This document shows, one piece after another, positions 23,894-33,900 of a stretch of 64,000 nt of DNA. The notes under the pieces were generated by a model. The model was not told where the DNA came from, made no database searches, and worked only from the letters and a program-made list of their open reading frames with translations. Numbering within the stretch: the first letter of the stretch is position 1; the number at the start of each line of letters is the position of its first letter. Origin of the DNA: Ruminiclostridium sp. (GTDB taxonomy: Bacteria > Bacillota > Clostridia > Oscillospirales > Ruminococcaceae); the NCBI GenBank assembly GCA_017625405.1, contig JAGALB010000027.1, positions 1-64,000 on the forward strand, written 5' to 3'. A program made the position numbers and the translations under genes.

Positions 23894-24940
23894 TCAGAAG
23901 AATTTTTCAATAAGCATATCGGAAAAGCCCGCAAAGGTATCGATGATAAGCAGGATTGCGATAACAGACGGAACGGCAAACAGAAGCATCTTTACCTTTT
24001 TGCCGTTGGAAATCTCGTCCCACACCGCAGGCACTTTATATTTTCTGATCTGCTTTATTTTCATGACTGCACAGACAATACCTGCCAGGATAAGTACCAT
24101 AGCGCTTACCATAAACAGCCCGAAGAACACAATTACTATCATGTCGCCGTCGGGTATCGCTTCCGTACTTCCGCTCATTACATAATCCTGAACGCTGGGT
24201 GTGGTCATAAGTAAAAGCAGTATTCCGGAAATGCTGTTGAACATTGCGTGAATAATCGTTGTGGCGAAAACCGAGTTGGTTACATTACCTATATAGCCCA
24301 GCGCAATACCGATAACCGCTGTGTAGAAGAGCTGGCTGAAGTTGCCGTGATACAGACCGAATAAAATACCTGTCACAAAGATGGCAAAACCGTTTCCGTA
24401 GGGCTTCAGAGCGTCCATAAGCACCCCTCTGAATATAAATTCTTCAAAAACGGGCGCTATTACCACAAGGGTAAAGAAAAGAAACCATGCTGCTGCCATA
24501 TCGGGCGGCTGAAGGTCGGTTACCGTGTTGAAGGAATCGTTGAGGTCGGCCATTTTTGTTATGATAACCGTCACAAGCATTGTAAGGATATTTGCAATCT
24601 GACCCATACCGTAAACGGCGGCAAAGTTACCTACCGCTTTTACGCATCTTGACGGTATTTTATATACCGCCTTCAGTTTTTCGCATTTATTGCCGAAAAA
24701 TCCGAACATACCCGCAGCAATGAAGGACGGTGCAATCTGCAGACAGATTCCCGATATAAGCAGATGCAGTATATACAGCACTGTGGGTGACAGCACACCG
24801 TCAAAAAGGGCAAACAGTCCGTTTATCAGCAGACCCGCAACAAAGCGGAGAGCAAAGCTTATGGTCACGAAAAGTCCTGTTTTAAAAACGATTTTTTTGA
24901 AAGCGGGTATTCTGCTTTCGGTTAATATGTTTTCTTCCAT
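23894..24940 (-). CDS. CPBP-family intramembrane metalloprotease (second copy)
   Basis: About 348 residues, with seven to eight membrane segments. Motifs FEEFIFRG and GLYHGNFSQLFY match the downstream paralogue almost exactly, so the pair arose by duplication. The ATG at 24940 is chosen because GGGAAAGGAA lies just upstream; the longer frame would begin inside the GC-rich hairpin cluster and has a non-membrane-like N-terminus (CGGSAAAHLHTYNG). Substrate is unknown. Both copies keep the full catalytic motif set. Confidence 0.85.
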   Translation of the reverse strand: MEENILTESRIPAFKKIVFKTGLFVTISFALRFVAGLLINGLFALFDGVLSPTVLYILHLLISGICLQIAPSFIAAGMFGFFGNKCEKLKAVYKIPSRCVKAVGNFAAVYGMGQIANILTMLVTVIITKMADLNDSFNTVTDLQPPDMAAAWFLFFTLVVIAPVFEEFIFRGVLMDALKPYGNGFAIFVTGILFGLYHGNFSQLFYTAVIGIALGYIGNVTNSVFATTIIHAMFNSISGILLLLMTTPSVQDYVMSGSTEAIPDGDMIVIVFFGLFMVSAMVLILAGIVCAVMKIKQIRKYKVPAVWDEISNGKKVKMLLFAVPSVIAILLIIDTFAGFSDMLIEKFF

Positions 24941-24974
24941 TTTATTTCCTTTCCCGTTATATGTATGTAGATGG

Positions 24975-25048
24975 GCGGCGGCGGAGCCGCCGCATGGCAT
25001 TTTGCGACAACGGAGCAAAATGCGGACAGCGAGCGTAAGCGAGCTGTC
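24975..25048. repeat. Second three-hairpin cluster
   Basis: GCGGCGGC-GGA-GCCGCCGC (24975-24993), GCATTTTGC/GCAAAATGC (24997-25023) and GACAGC/GCTGTC (25025-25048). It has the same order and shared stem beginnings (GCATTTT, GAYAGCG) as the cluster at 22797-22881. The ~80 bp between it and the tandem repeat at 25130 hold a weak GCCGCC/GGCGGC pairing and nothing else recognised. Confidence 0.7.
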
Positions 25049-25129
25049 GGGTACACAGGTTTTGTATGCCGCCGTTAAAAAGCATTCCGGTTATATCAGA
25101 ATTGTAAAAGGCGGCGGGTTGCTTTCAAT

Positions 25130-25363
25130 AAAAAGGCAGGAACTACCCGAGGCGGTTCGCCTGAGCAGGAATCCGATTCAGCAGTTGTGTGGTCCCTGCC
25201 GTTCAGCATGCTTCGAAAAAAGCTTCCTATAAAAAGGCAGGAGCTACCCGAGGCGGTTCACCTGAGCAGGAATCCGATTCAGCAGTTGTGTGGTCCCTGC
25301 CGTTCAGCATGCTTCGAAAAAAGCTTTCTGTAAAAAGGCAGGAATTACCCGGGGCGGTTCGCC
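25130..25363. repeat. 101-bp tandem repeat downstream of glmU
   Basis: Two nearly identical 101-bp units (25130-25230 and 25231-25331) and the first ~32 bases of a third (from 25332) that runs into the glmU stop codon. On the glmU strand each unit contains AGGCGAACCGCCT, then GGTAGTTCCTGCC and a T-run, so each may act as a terminator. Confidence 0.92.
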
Positions 25364-26749
25364 TCACGCTTTTCTTTTGCGCTTGCTGTTGTGTTCCCAG
25401 TGTTCGATTGTTCTGGGCTGACCTCTTTCGATTACAAGACTGTCTGGGGGGACATTCCTTGTAATGGTAGAACCTGCGGCAGTAGTTGCGTTTTCACCTA
25501 TTTCAACGGGGGCGATAAGGTTTGTATTGCAGCCGATGAATGCGTGGTCGCCGATAACGGTGCGGAACTTGTTTACGCCGTCATAGTTGGCGGTTACGCA
25601 GCCGCAGCCGAAGTTTACATCCTTGCCCACGTCGCTGTCACCCACATAGGTGAGATGTGCGATACAGGTCATTGTTCCCACTTCGGAGTTCTTCACTTCT
25701 ACGAAATCGCCGATTTTTACTCCGTCATGGAGAGTTGTGCCGGGACGCAGATGAACAAACGGACCTGCCTTTACATTATTGTCAAGCACCGAATCATATG
25801 CGTGGACATTGTTAAGCTCAGCCTTTTCGCCGATAGTGCAGTTTTCGATAATGGAGTTCGGACCGATAACCGAACCTGCGCCGATAACGGTCTTTCCTCT
25901 CAGAATAGTATTGGGAAGAATTTTGCAGTCCTGACCGATTTCAACATCCTTGCCGATGATGATACCGTCGGTGCAGACGAATTCAACGCCGTTATCCAGG
26001 TGCTTGTCGATTACAGCGTTTCTTGCGATTGTGTTGAGGCGTAAAAGGTCACGTCTGCTGTTTGCACCGAGAACGATATTTTCGTTTCCTGCACAGAAAG
26101 CGCTTACCTTTCCGCCGTCGGCAAGAGTAATTCCGATAACATCGGTGAGATAGTATTCTCCTGCGGCGTTTGCTGTCTGAAGTCTGGGAAGAGCGGATTT
26201 AAGCGCCTTGCTGTCAAACCAGTAAACTCCTGAATTTATTTCCTTTATGAGCTTTTCCTGTTCGCTGCAGTCCTTCTGCTCGGTAATTCTGAGCAGACTG
26301 CCGTTTTCATCACGGATGATTCTGCCATAGCCTGTGGGATTGCCGATTTCGGCGGTCACCACAGTTACCTTGCTTTCGGAAGAAATATGGGCTTCAAGGG
26401 AGTTTCTGATTGTGTCGCTGTCGATAAAGGGTGCGTCGCCGCAGAGAACAAGAACATTATCGCAAAGGTCAAGCATATCTGCCGCCTGCATTACCGCGTG
26501 GCCTGTTCCTTTTCTTTCTGCCTGCATAAAGGTGCGTGTAACGCCCAGTGAATTAACGTATCCGGAAACAATTTCTGCGCCGTTGCCCACAACGACACCT
26601 ATTGCATCTGCGGAAAAGTCCGCTTCACAAAGGCTGTCAATAACCCAGCCTATCATAGGCTTTTCCAGCACCTCGCACATAACCTTGGGGCGTGCGGATT
26701 TCATTCTTTTTCCGTCGCCTGCCGCCAGAATAATTGCACCGTTATTCAT
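25364..26749 (-). CDS. glmU: Bifunctional GlcNAc-1-phosphate uridyltransferase / GlcN-1-phosphate acetyltransferase
   Basis: Makes UDP-GlcNAc for peptidoglycan and teichoic acids. 461 residues, standard. The N-terminal pyrophosphorylase has LAAGDGKRMKSARPKVM (canonical LAAGxGTRMxSxxPKVLH with lysine in place of threonine). The C-terminal left-handed beta-helix shows hexapeptide repeats (IGKDVEIGQDCKILPN, VIGAGSVIGPNSII) and the acetyl-CoA region FIGCNTNLIAPVEIG. The last codons are lysine/arginine-rich. A promoter-like TTGATT-17-AATAAT lies upstream, divergent from secA2. The stop codon is at the edge of the 101-bp tandem repeat. Confidence 0.96.
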   Translation of the reverse strand: MNNGAIILAAGDGKRMKSARPKVMCEVLEKPMIGWVIDSLCEADFSADAIGVVVGNGAEIVSGYVNSLGVTRTFMQAERKGTGHAVMQAADMLDLCDNVLVLCGDAPFIDSDTIRNSLEAHISSESKVTVVTAEIGNPTGYGRIIRDENGSLLRITEQKDCSEQEKLIKEINSGVYWFDSKALKSALPRLQTANAAGEYYLTDVIGITLADGGKVSAFCAGNENIVLGANSRRDLLRLNTIARNAVIDKHLDNGVEFVCTDGIIIGKDVEIGQDCKILPNTILRGKTVIGAGSVIGPNSIIENCTIGEKAELNNVHAYDSVLDNNVKAGPFVHLRPGTTLHDGVKIGDFVEVKNSEVGTMTCIAHLTYVGDSDVGKDVNFGCGCVTANYDGVNKFRTVIGDHAFIGCNTNLIAPVEIGENATTAAGSTITRNVPPDSLVIERGQPRTIEHWEHNSKRKRKA

Positions 26750-26830
26750 AATATCATTAATGTCCTTTCTATGGTATATATACTTTTGTAATATGTATAT
26801 GCTGATTATTATTGTTTAACATACCTCTTT

Positions 26831-26859
26831 ATTATTGCATATTTTACAGAAATAATCAA
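26831..26859 (-). promoter_or_regulatory. Probable glmU promoter
   Basis: TTGATT (26859-26854), 17-bp spacer, AATAAT (26836-26831). Confidence 0.5.
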
Positions 26860-26872
26860 GTATAACTTTATA

Positions 26873-26901
26873 TTGATTTAGAAAGTTCTTTGTGGTATAA
26901 T
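26873..26901 (+). promoter_or_regulatory. Promoter of the secA2-like gene
   Basis: TTGATT (26873-26878), 17-bp spacer, TATAAT (26896-26901), 32 bp before the ATG. Confidence 0.7.
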
Positions 26902-26933
26902 TATATCAACTATAATTAAAAAGGATTTTTGCC

Positions 26934-29285
26934 ATGATTAAGGAATTTGAAAAAAACAATGATAAATTTATAAAAGCAGTGCGTGAAAAGGCAGAAAACA
27001 GCACAGCCGCCGCCCTGAACGAGGAAGCCAGAAGCAGCCTTGACGCCGTTACAGCCTATGCTGCAGCCTTCTGCGCTGTAAAGGAAGGGCTGGGTCTTAC
27101 ACCCTATGACACCCAGATTGCCGCAGGCGCCAATCTTGACGACAATGCGATAGTTGAGCTTGCCACAGGCGAGGGAAAGACCATTGCTGCGGTATTTGCG
27201 GTATATTACAGCGTTATAAAGGGTGAAAAGGTCAACGTCTTCACCTTCAACGATTATCTTGCAAAGCGTGACAGGACATGGATGAAGCCTGCCTATGACC
27301 TTCTTGGCGTAACCAGCGCATATATCACCGAGGAAACCCCCAGAGCAGAAAGAAAAGAGCTTTACAAATCCGATGTCGTATATTCCACAGCAAAGGAATG
27401 CGGTTTTGACTATCTGCGTGATTTTACGGTTTTCGATGAATCGGAAAGAGTTTCGGGCAGTCTTCAGCGTGTAATCGTAGACGAAGCGGACTCCCTGCTT
27501 ATTGATGAAGCCCGTATTCCTCTTATTATAGCAGGCAGCTACGAAGTAAAGCTTGATGCTGATTTCCCTGAGATATTCAGATTTGTAAGCACCCTTGCAG
27601 AAGGCGAGTATGAAGCAGACGCAGAAGCCTGCTCCGCATACCTTACTCCCAAGGGACAGAAAAAGGCTGAGGAGCATTTCGGGGTAAGCAACATCTATGA
27701 CGAAGAAAACAATAATGTGCTTGCAAAAATCGGCGACTGTCTTGAAGCGCTTTATGTACTGAAGGAAGACGTTGATTACATTGTAAAGGACAACCAGATC
27801 TGTATAATTGACAAATTCACCGGCAGAGTGTCGGAAGAAAGACATTTCCCCAGTCTTACCCATGCGGCGGTGGAGCTGAAGCACGGACTCAGCGTAACCG
27901 AAAGAGGCGTTATGCTGGGCGACATCACAATCCAGTATTTTATCCGACTGTTCTCCCGTGTTTCGGGCATGACAGGTACAGCGGCAACCGCAAAGCGTGA
28001 GTTTGAAACCCTCTACGGACTTATTGTAAAGACTGTTGAACCCAACACTCCTTCTCGCCGTGAGGATTTGCCCATGGCGGTTTATCACGACAAGGATTCC
28101 AAGCTGAACGCTGCCGCAGATGAGGTAATGAGAGCCTATGAAAAGGGTCAGCCTGTGCTTGTGGGAAATGCGGATATTGATATGAGCGAGGAATTTTCCG
28201 CTCTGCTTAAAGACAGAGGTGTTCCGCACACAGTTCTTAACGCAAAGAATGACGAGCTTGAAGCTGATATTGTCAAAAACGCAGGTATGCCCGGTGCGGT
28301 TACCGTTTCCACCAACATGACAGGCAGAGGCGTTGATATAAAGCTTGGCGGCGACGACGAAAAATACCACGACGAAACCGCAGAAAAGGGCGGACTTTAT
28401 GTAATCTGCACCTTTATGGCGGAAAGCTCACGCATAAACAATCAGCTTTACGGCAGAGCAGGCAGACAGGGCGACCCCGGTCAGAGCCGTCAGTTTGTTT
28501 CCCTTGACGAAGACATCATGGAGGTTTTTGACCTGAAAAAAAATGCGGGAAGACACTACCCCACAGAAGCAACCTCTCAGGAAATTGAAGACAAGGCGCT
28601 TTCAAAGGAAATCTGCCTTATCCAGCGGGCTTCACAGAACAAACGCCTCGACCAGCGAAAGCGTCTTATGGAATTCGGAATGATAAATGAAAAACACAGA
28701 CAGGCTGTTTTTGCATCCCGTGAAAAACTGCTCAGAGGCGGACATTCCACAATCTGGCAGGATAATTTCCCTGAAAAATACGAAGCTGCCGCAGAGAAAT
28801 ACGGCGAAGCAGCAGTCAATGAAATCCAGCGTGAAGCCGCAATGGCGGTTATGAATCTCCACTGGAGCGAGTATCTCGATTTTGCCGCATCGCTGAGAGA
28901 GGGTATACATTTAAGGGCAATCGGCGGAAAGGACCCTGCCGAAGAATACAATATAGAATGCGACAATTTCTATCAGTCCATGGGCGGTATGGCGGTTGAA
29001 AGCATGGGAGAAATCCTTGAAAGTCTTATAGAAGACGGCGCAGAAAACGCAAAAATCACAAAGCCCACAAGAACATGGACATATCTGCTTGCAGGCATTG
29101 CCGACAAGCTTAAAAGAAGAACAATTGCGGAATATCTTCTTCAGGAAGAAGATTACGAAGACCCGTATTCGGATGAATACGATGAGGTTTATTCGGAAGA
29201 AGCCGAAGCTGAGGCTGCTGAAGCGGAAGCAGAGGAGGAACAGCCCAGAAAGGGATTTTTTGCAAGACTTTTCGGAAAGAAGTAA
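26934..29285 (+). CDS. SecA-type preprotein translocase ATPase, probable accessory SecA2
   Basis: Drives proteins through the membrane channel using ATP. 783 residues, shorter than housekeeping SecA. Walker A is ATGEGKT near residue 79; the DEAD-type box is IVDEADSLLIDEARIPLI; motif VI is YGRAGRQGDPGQS. The helical scaffold end keeps SLREGIHLRAIGGKDPAEEY. The C-terminus is an acidic low-complexity tail ending in GFFARLFGKK and lacks the zinc-binding cysteines of many SecA1 proteins. These traits favour an accessory SecA, but without the other secA gene of the genome this is not certain. Confidence 0.8.
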   Translation: MIKEFEKNNDKFIKAVREKAENSTAAALNEEARSSLDAVTAYAAAFCAVKEGLGLTPYDTQIAAGANLDDNAIVELATGEGKTIAAVFAVYYSVIKGEKVNVFTFNDYLAKRDRTWMKPAYDLLGVTSAYITEETPRAERKELYKSDVVYSTAKECGFDYLRDFTVFDESERVSGSLQRVIVDEADSLLIDEARIPLIIAGSYEVKLDADFPEIFRFVSTLAEGEYEADAEACSAYLTPKGQKKAEEHFGVSNIYDEENNNVLAKIGDCLEALYVLKEDVDYIVKDNQICIIDKFTGRVSEERHFPSLTHAAVELKHGLSVTERGVMLGDITIQYFIRLFSRVSGMTGTAATAKREFETLYGLIVKTVEPNTPSRREDLPMAVYHDKDSKLNAAADEVMRAYEKGQPVLVGNADIDMSEEFSALLKDRGVPHTVLNAKNDELEADIVKNAGMPGAVTVSTNMTGRGVDIKLGGDDEKYHDETAEKGGLYVICTFMAESSRINNQLYGRAGRQGDPGQSRQFVSLDEDIMEVFDLKKNAGRHYPTEATSQEIEDKALSKEICLIQRASQNKRLDQRKRLMEFGMINEKHRQAVFASREKLLRGGHSTIWQDNFPEKYEAAAEKYGEAAVNEIQREAAMAVMNLHWSEYLDFAASLREGIHLRAIGGKDPAEEYNIECDNFYQSMGGMAVESMGEILESLIEDGAENAKITKPTRTWTYLLAGIADKLKRRTIAEYLLQEEDYEDPYSDEYDEVYSEEAEAEAAEAEAEEEQPRKGFFARLFGKK

Positions 29286-29297
29286 AAGCGGCGGAGT

Positions 29298-29398
29298 CCA
29301 TGTGCGGCGGGCAGCTCAGCGGAGCTGAGCTGCCCCTGCGGCGGCGGAGCCGCCGCAGGGGCGTAGTTTGCCGAAGGCAAACTGCCCGCCGCACATGG
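29298..29398. repeat. Perfect cruciform: outer stem enclosing three hairpins
   Basis: A 17-bp outer stem (29298-29314 with 29382-29398, CCATGTGCGGCGGGCAG) encloses three hairpins, each with a three-base loop: CTCAGC-GGA-GCTGAG (29315-29329), a 13-bp stem (29333-29361, loop GGA) and AGTTTGCC-GAA-GGCAAACT (29365-29383). The result is a tRNA-like four-way shape. It lies between secA2 and mnmE, with no T-run. Confidence 0.85.
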
Positions 29399-29486
29399 CA
29401 CAGACTACCGCTCCGCCGTCAGCGTGAACGTAAAGAGAAGAAACTGCAAAAAGGCGGAAAAGCACAGAATATCGGAGGACAACAGG

Positions 29487-30845
29487 ATGAATACAATAGC
29501 GGCAATTGCCACTCCCTTAGCGGAGGGCGGTATTTCCGTAATCAGAATATCGGGCGAAAAGGCAATTGAAATTGCAGAGAAGGTGTTTGCCCCTGTAAGC
29601 GGGAAGCCCGTTTCGGAAATGAAGGGCTACACTGCGGCCTACGGCGAAATAAAGGACGGAGAAAAAAAGCTTGACGACGGTGTTCTGCTTGTTTACCGTG
29701 CTCCCCACAGTTATACGGGAGAGGATGTTGCGGAAATTTCCTGCCACGGCGGACTTTATATTACCAAAAGAGTGCTTGCCGCCTGCTATAATGCAGGGGC
29801 AGAAGCCGCACAGGCAGGCGAATTTACAAAGCGTGCCCTTCTCAACGGGAAATTGTCCCTTACGCAGGCGGAAGCGGTTGCTGACATAATAAGCGCCCAG
29901 AATGAGCAGTATCTCCTTTGCAGCAAGGCACAGAGAGAGGGCGCATTATACCGCAGAATACGTGCGGTTTCCGAAAAGATACTTACTCTTACAACCCTTA
30001 TTCAGGCGTGGATTGATTATCCTGATGAGATGGAGGACGATTTTGACGGAAATCTGGAGGCTGAAAAGCTTATCGGCGTTATCGGCGAGCTTACAGCTCT
30101 CATTGACAGCTACGACAGCGGTCAGCTTATGCGTGACGGTGTACCCTGTGCAATTGTCGGCAGACCCAATGTAGGCAAATCCACTCTTATGAATCTGCTT
30201 TCAGGCACAGAACGCAGTATTGTTACCGATATTGAGGGTACGACCCGTGATATTGTGGAAGAAACGGTTATGGCGGGAAACATCATGCTCCGCCTTGCAG
30301 ACTGTGCAGGTATACGTGATACCGATGACCTGGTAGAAAGTATAGGTGTTGAGCGTATGCTGAAGAAAATAGACAGCGCAAGCCTTGTTTTTGCGGTATT
30401 TGACGGAAGCCGTCACCTTTCCGATGACGACAGAAGGCTTATGTCGCATCTTGAGGGCAAGGACTGCATCTGCATCATTAATAAGACCGACCTTGAACAG
30501 GTTATAGACAAATCCGAATTATCACAGTTTGATGAGATTATAGAAATCAGCGCAAAGGATATTTCTGCCGCAGAAAAGATAAGCGAAGCGGTTTCACGCA
30601 GGACGGGTCTTGGCAGGCTGGATTTATCCTCAGGCTTTATTGCCAACGAAAGACAGCGCCTCTGTATTCAGGATGCCAGAGAATATATAAATCAGGCGCT
30701 TGCGGCTTTACAGACGGGTGTTACTCTTGATGCTGTGGGAATTATGTGTGAAAACGCCCTTGAGCGTTTGTATGAATTGTCAGGCGAAAACGTAAGCGAA
30801 GCCGTTATAGAACAGGTGTTCGCCCGTTTCTGCGTAGGCAAGTAG
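29487..30845 (+). CDS. mnmE: tRNA modification GTPase MnmE
   Basis: With MnmG it installs the carboxymethylaminomethyl (or related) group on wobble uridine 34 of certain tRNAs. About 453 residues. The N-terminal folate-binding domain begins MNTIAAIATPLAEGGISVIR; the G domain has GRPNVGKS (P-loop), DIEGTTRD (switch), DCAGIRD and NKTD; the C-terminus ends FARFCVGK, the hallmark Cys near the end. The ATG at 29487 is chosen for the GGAGG site ten bases upstream; the open frame extends 21 codons further but lacks family sequence. Confidence 0.96.
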   Translation: MNTIAAIATPLAEGGISVIRISGEKAIEIAEKVFAPVSGKPVSEMKGYTAAYGEIKDGEKKLDDGVLLVYRAPHSYTGEDVAEISCHGGLYITKRVLAACYNAGAEAAQAGEFTKRALLNGKLSLTQAEAVADIISAQNEQYLLCSKAQREGALYRRIRAVSEKILTLTTLIQAWIDYPDEMEDDFDGNLEAEKLIGVIGELTALIDSYDSGQLMRDGVPCAIVGRPNVGKSTLMNLLSGTERSIVTDIEGTTRDIVEETVMAGNIMLRLADCAGIRDTDDLVESIGVERMLKKIDSASLVFAVFDGSRHLSDDDRRLMSHLEGKDCICIINKTDLEQVIDKSELSQFDEIIEISAKDISAAEKISEAVSRRTGLGRLDLSSGFIANERQRLCIQDAREYINQALAALQTGVTLDAVGIMCENALERLYELSGENVSEAVIEQVFARFCVGK

Positions 30846-30872
30846 GCAGCGTGCCGCTGCACCCGGTTCCGT
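30844..30872 (+). repeat. Post-stop hairpin motif, copy after mnmE
   Basis: GCAGCG-TGC-CGCTGC (30846-30860), then ACCCGGTTCCGTC. The closest relative is the minus-strand copy after the GGGtGRT gene. Confidence 0.5.
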
Positions 30873-30986
30873 CGTGCGGTGACATTGCAAAAAGCAGATT
30901 ATTGTTTGTACGACGGGTACGGAAAAGGCAGTTCTGAAAAAACGGCGTACAATTTACGGAAAAATCAGATCCTACAAGGAGAAAAT

Positions 30987-33900
30987 ATGCTTGAACTTAT
31001 ATACGGCGAAGCGGGGACAGGAAAATCCTCGCTTCTTTACAACAGAATAGCCGAAGCGGCGGAAAGCGGAAAAAAAGTATTCCTTTTTGTTCCTGATCAG
31101 TTCTCGTTTGAAGCAGAAAAGCGGATCTACAAAACCGTAAAGCCTCCCTTCGGGATGAATGTCACTGTTACAATGATTTCACGTGCGGCGCAGAAAATCC
31201 TTCAGCTTTACGGCGAAACAAAGGTCTATGCTGACGACATAGTGAAAACGATGCTTATGACCCGTGTGCTTAAAGGACTTGCGGCAGAGGGCAGACTTGT
31301 ATATTACCGCAGACAGCTGAAAAACAAGGGCTTTGCAGGAATAATGCTTGGAATGATAAGCGAGCTGCGAAGCGGCGGTGTAACACCCTCTTCGCTCAGA
31401 AAGGCGATTTCCGATTACAGCGAAGAATTTTCCGAAATTCTCATGAACAAGCTGAACGACCTGAGCGAAATATATACCGAGTACGACGCATTACTGACAG
31501 TTTCCTTCGATGACAGGCTGGATGATGTGCGCCGTGCTTCCGAGCTATGCTGTGAATCGGGATATTTCAAGGATTCGGTATGCTTTTTTGACGGCTTTGA
31601 TGAATTTTCGGGCAGTCAGTATGAGTTTATAAAGGCGGTCTGCGCTTCGGCGGAAAAAACGGTATTTACCGTTACCACCGACGCTTTATCTACGGACAAA
31701 ACGGTATTCATGGCGTCGTCACAGCTTATGCAGAGACTTGAATCAATGGATGATGAAACGGTTGTCACACACATGGACAAGCGTTACAGAGGCACACCTG
31801 TCTGCGAAATGGTAAGGGCGCAGGACATCTGGCAGGAATGCGACTGGATATGTTCTCAGATACACGCACTTACGGATGAGGGTTATCGTTACCGTGATAT
31901 TGCGGTACTCATGCCCGATAAGGCATACAGCCGCATTATGGCGAGCGCTATGGAAAAGTACGGCATATCCGCCTTTGTTGACGTACCCCAGCCGCTTATC
32001 GACAAGTCGGTTGTGAGATTCATCATTTACGCCCTGCAGGCTCTCAGCTTTGAAACCGATGACCTGCTCCGTTATATAAAAAGCGGATTTGTCCGTCAGA
32101 AAAACGGAAAGACAATAAGTGCAATACAGGCGGACAGGCTGGAACAGCTCTGCCGCTGCTATGATATAGAAAAGCGTGACTGGCTTAAGCCTTTTCCCGA
32201 AAGGGCAGACCCTGACGGAGAAATGGAACAGCTGCGTCTTGAGATAATAACTCCCTTACAGGAATTCAGGAAGAAGACCGAGAACGCCGACGGCATGGAA
32301 ATGACCGAAGCGCTCTGCGATTTTATCTGCCGTGAAATGGATATAGGTAAGAGTATATACGCCCTTTATCTTGAGGGCAGGGATGAAAACGGCAAGGTTA
32401 TTGTTGACAAGAAAAAACAGGACGAATACAGCTCTCTCTGGGATGATGTGGTAGAAATCCTGGAATCTGCCCATGAAGCGCTCAGAGGCAGCAGAATAAA
32501 CCTTGCGGAATTTACAGATATGCTTACTGCGGTATTTTCATCCGTAGAAATTGCAAAGCCGCCCCAGGTCCTTGACGCCGTTACGGTGGGCGATGTGGAA
32601 AGAAGCAGATTCACAAGGGTAAAGGCGGTATTTATCTGCGGTATGAACCAGGGCGTTTTTCCACGCTCTGCAAAAACAGCAGGGAATTTCACAGGTGCGG
32701 AAACACAGCAGCTTATTTCCTGCGGAATAAATATCGGCAATGACCGCACCCAGCGTGCTTCTTCGGAGCTTTTCAGGCTTTACCGATGTGTAAATCTGCC
32801 CGAAGAACGGCTTTTTATAACCTATCCCGTGCTGAGCGACAGCTTTTCTCAGCTTGCACCGTCGCCCTACACCGAGGATATTGAGCGTCATTTCGGTATA
32901 AGAACAAAGGGTGCGGATGAATACGGCGCAGAGTTCTACTGCCGTACAGAAAAGGCAGCAAAGCGTTATCTTGCAAAAATATACTCAGACTATTCAAAAA
33001 CCGACGAAAAGAAGGCGGTAACACGTCTGCTTGGCTCTGACCCCTTTGACGAAATTACAACCGCAAAGAATGAACGGCATATCCTTTCCTCCGAAAATGC
33101 CGGAAAGCTGCTTGACAGAAAGGTTTATTCGCCTACGGCACTTTCGGGAATAAACAACTGCAAGTACAGCTTTTTCTGCCGCTATGGTCTTGGAATAAAA
33201 GAGCGTGACAAGCGAGAGCTGGGCGCACTGCTTACGGGAAGCACTGTTCATTACTGCCTTGAAAGACTCTTAAAAGAGCACGGAGAAAGCATAGCCGTCC
33301 TTTCTGACGAGGAGATAACACAGCACGTAAAGGGAAGCCTTTCGGATTATCTGAAAAACGAGCTTGCAGAGGGCTTTGGCGCAGGCGAGCGTTTTTCCTA
33401 TCAGGTAAAAAGGCTTGAAGAGCTTGCGGTCCCTGCCGCAATGAACATAAGAGAAAGCATGGCGGCAAATCAGTTCGAGCCTATGGAGCTTGAACGGCCT
33501 GTTGAGTATAAATTCGGGGATGTTACCGTAAAGGGCATCTGCGACAGACTTGATATTTCCAAGGACGGCGAATATATCCGTGTTGTGGACTACAAGCGAG
33601 GCAAAAACGAGCTGCCGCTGAAATCCGTGTACGACGGCGAAAATCTGCAGATGCTCCTGTACCTTTTCGGACTCTGCGAGGAAACGGGCAAGAAGCCCTC
33701 GGCGGTTCTGTACCAGCCTATCGGCGCATATGCGGACAAAAAGGCTTCGGCAACGGATATTGAAGCGGATGTAGCGGCAATCGAAGAAGAAAATGCCGCC
33801 CTCCATCTTGCGAACGGACTTATTATTGATGAATCTCCCGACAAAAAGGAAGCGGATTTTATAAACGAGGTCTACAATAACCTGTATAAGCCCGGTGCTA

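Noticed and set aside
22898..24940. Tandem CPBP genes as part of a bacteriocin cluster.
   Set aside because: No precursor peptide, transporter or modification gene is adjacent.
24941..25018. N-terminal extension of the second CPBP protein.
   Set aside because: It is encoded by the GC-rich hairpin cluster and lacks a ribosome site; the ATG at 24940 has one.
26916..28370. A 484-codon open frame on the minus strand inside the secA2-like gene.
   Set aside because: It mirrors the coding pattern of the plus-strand gene, has no ribosome site and encodes a Cys/His/Phe-rich product with no domain features.
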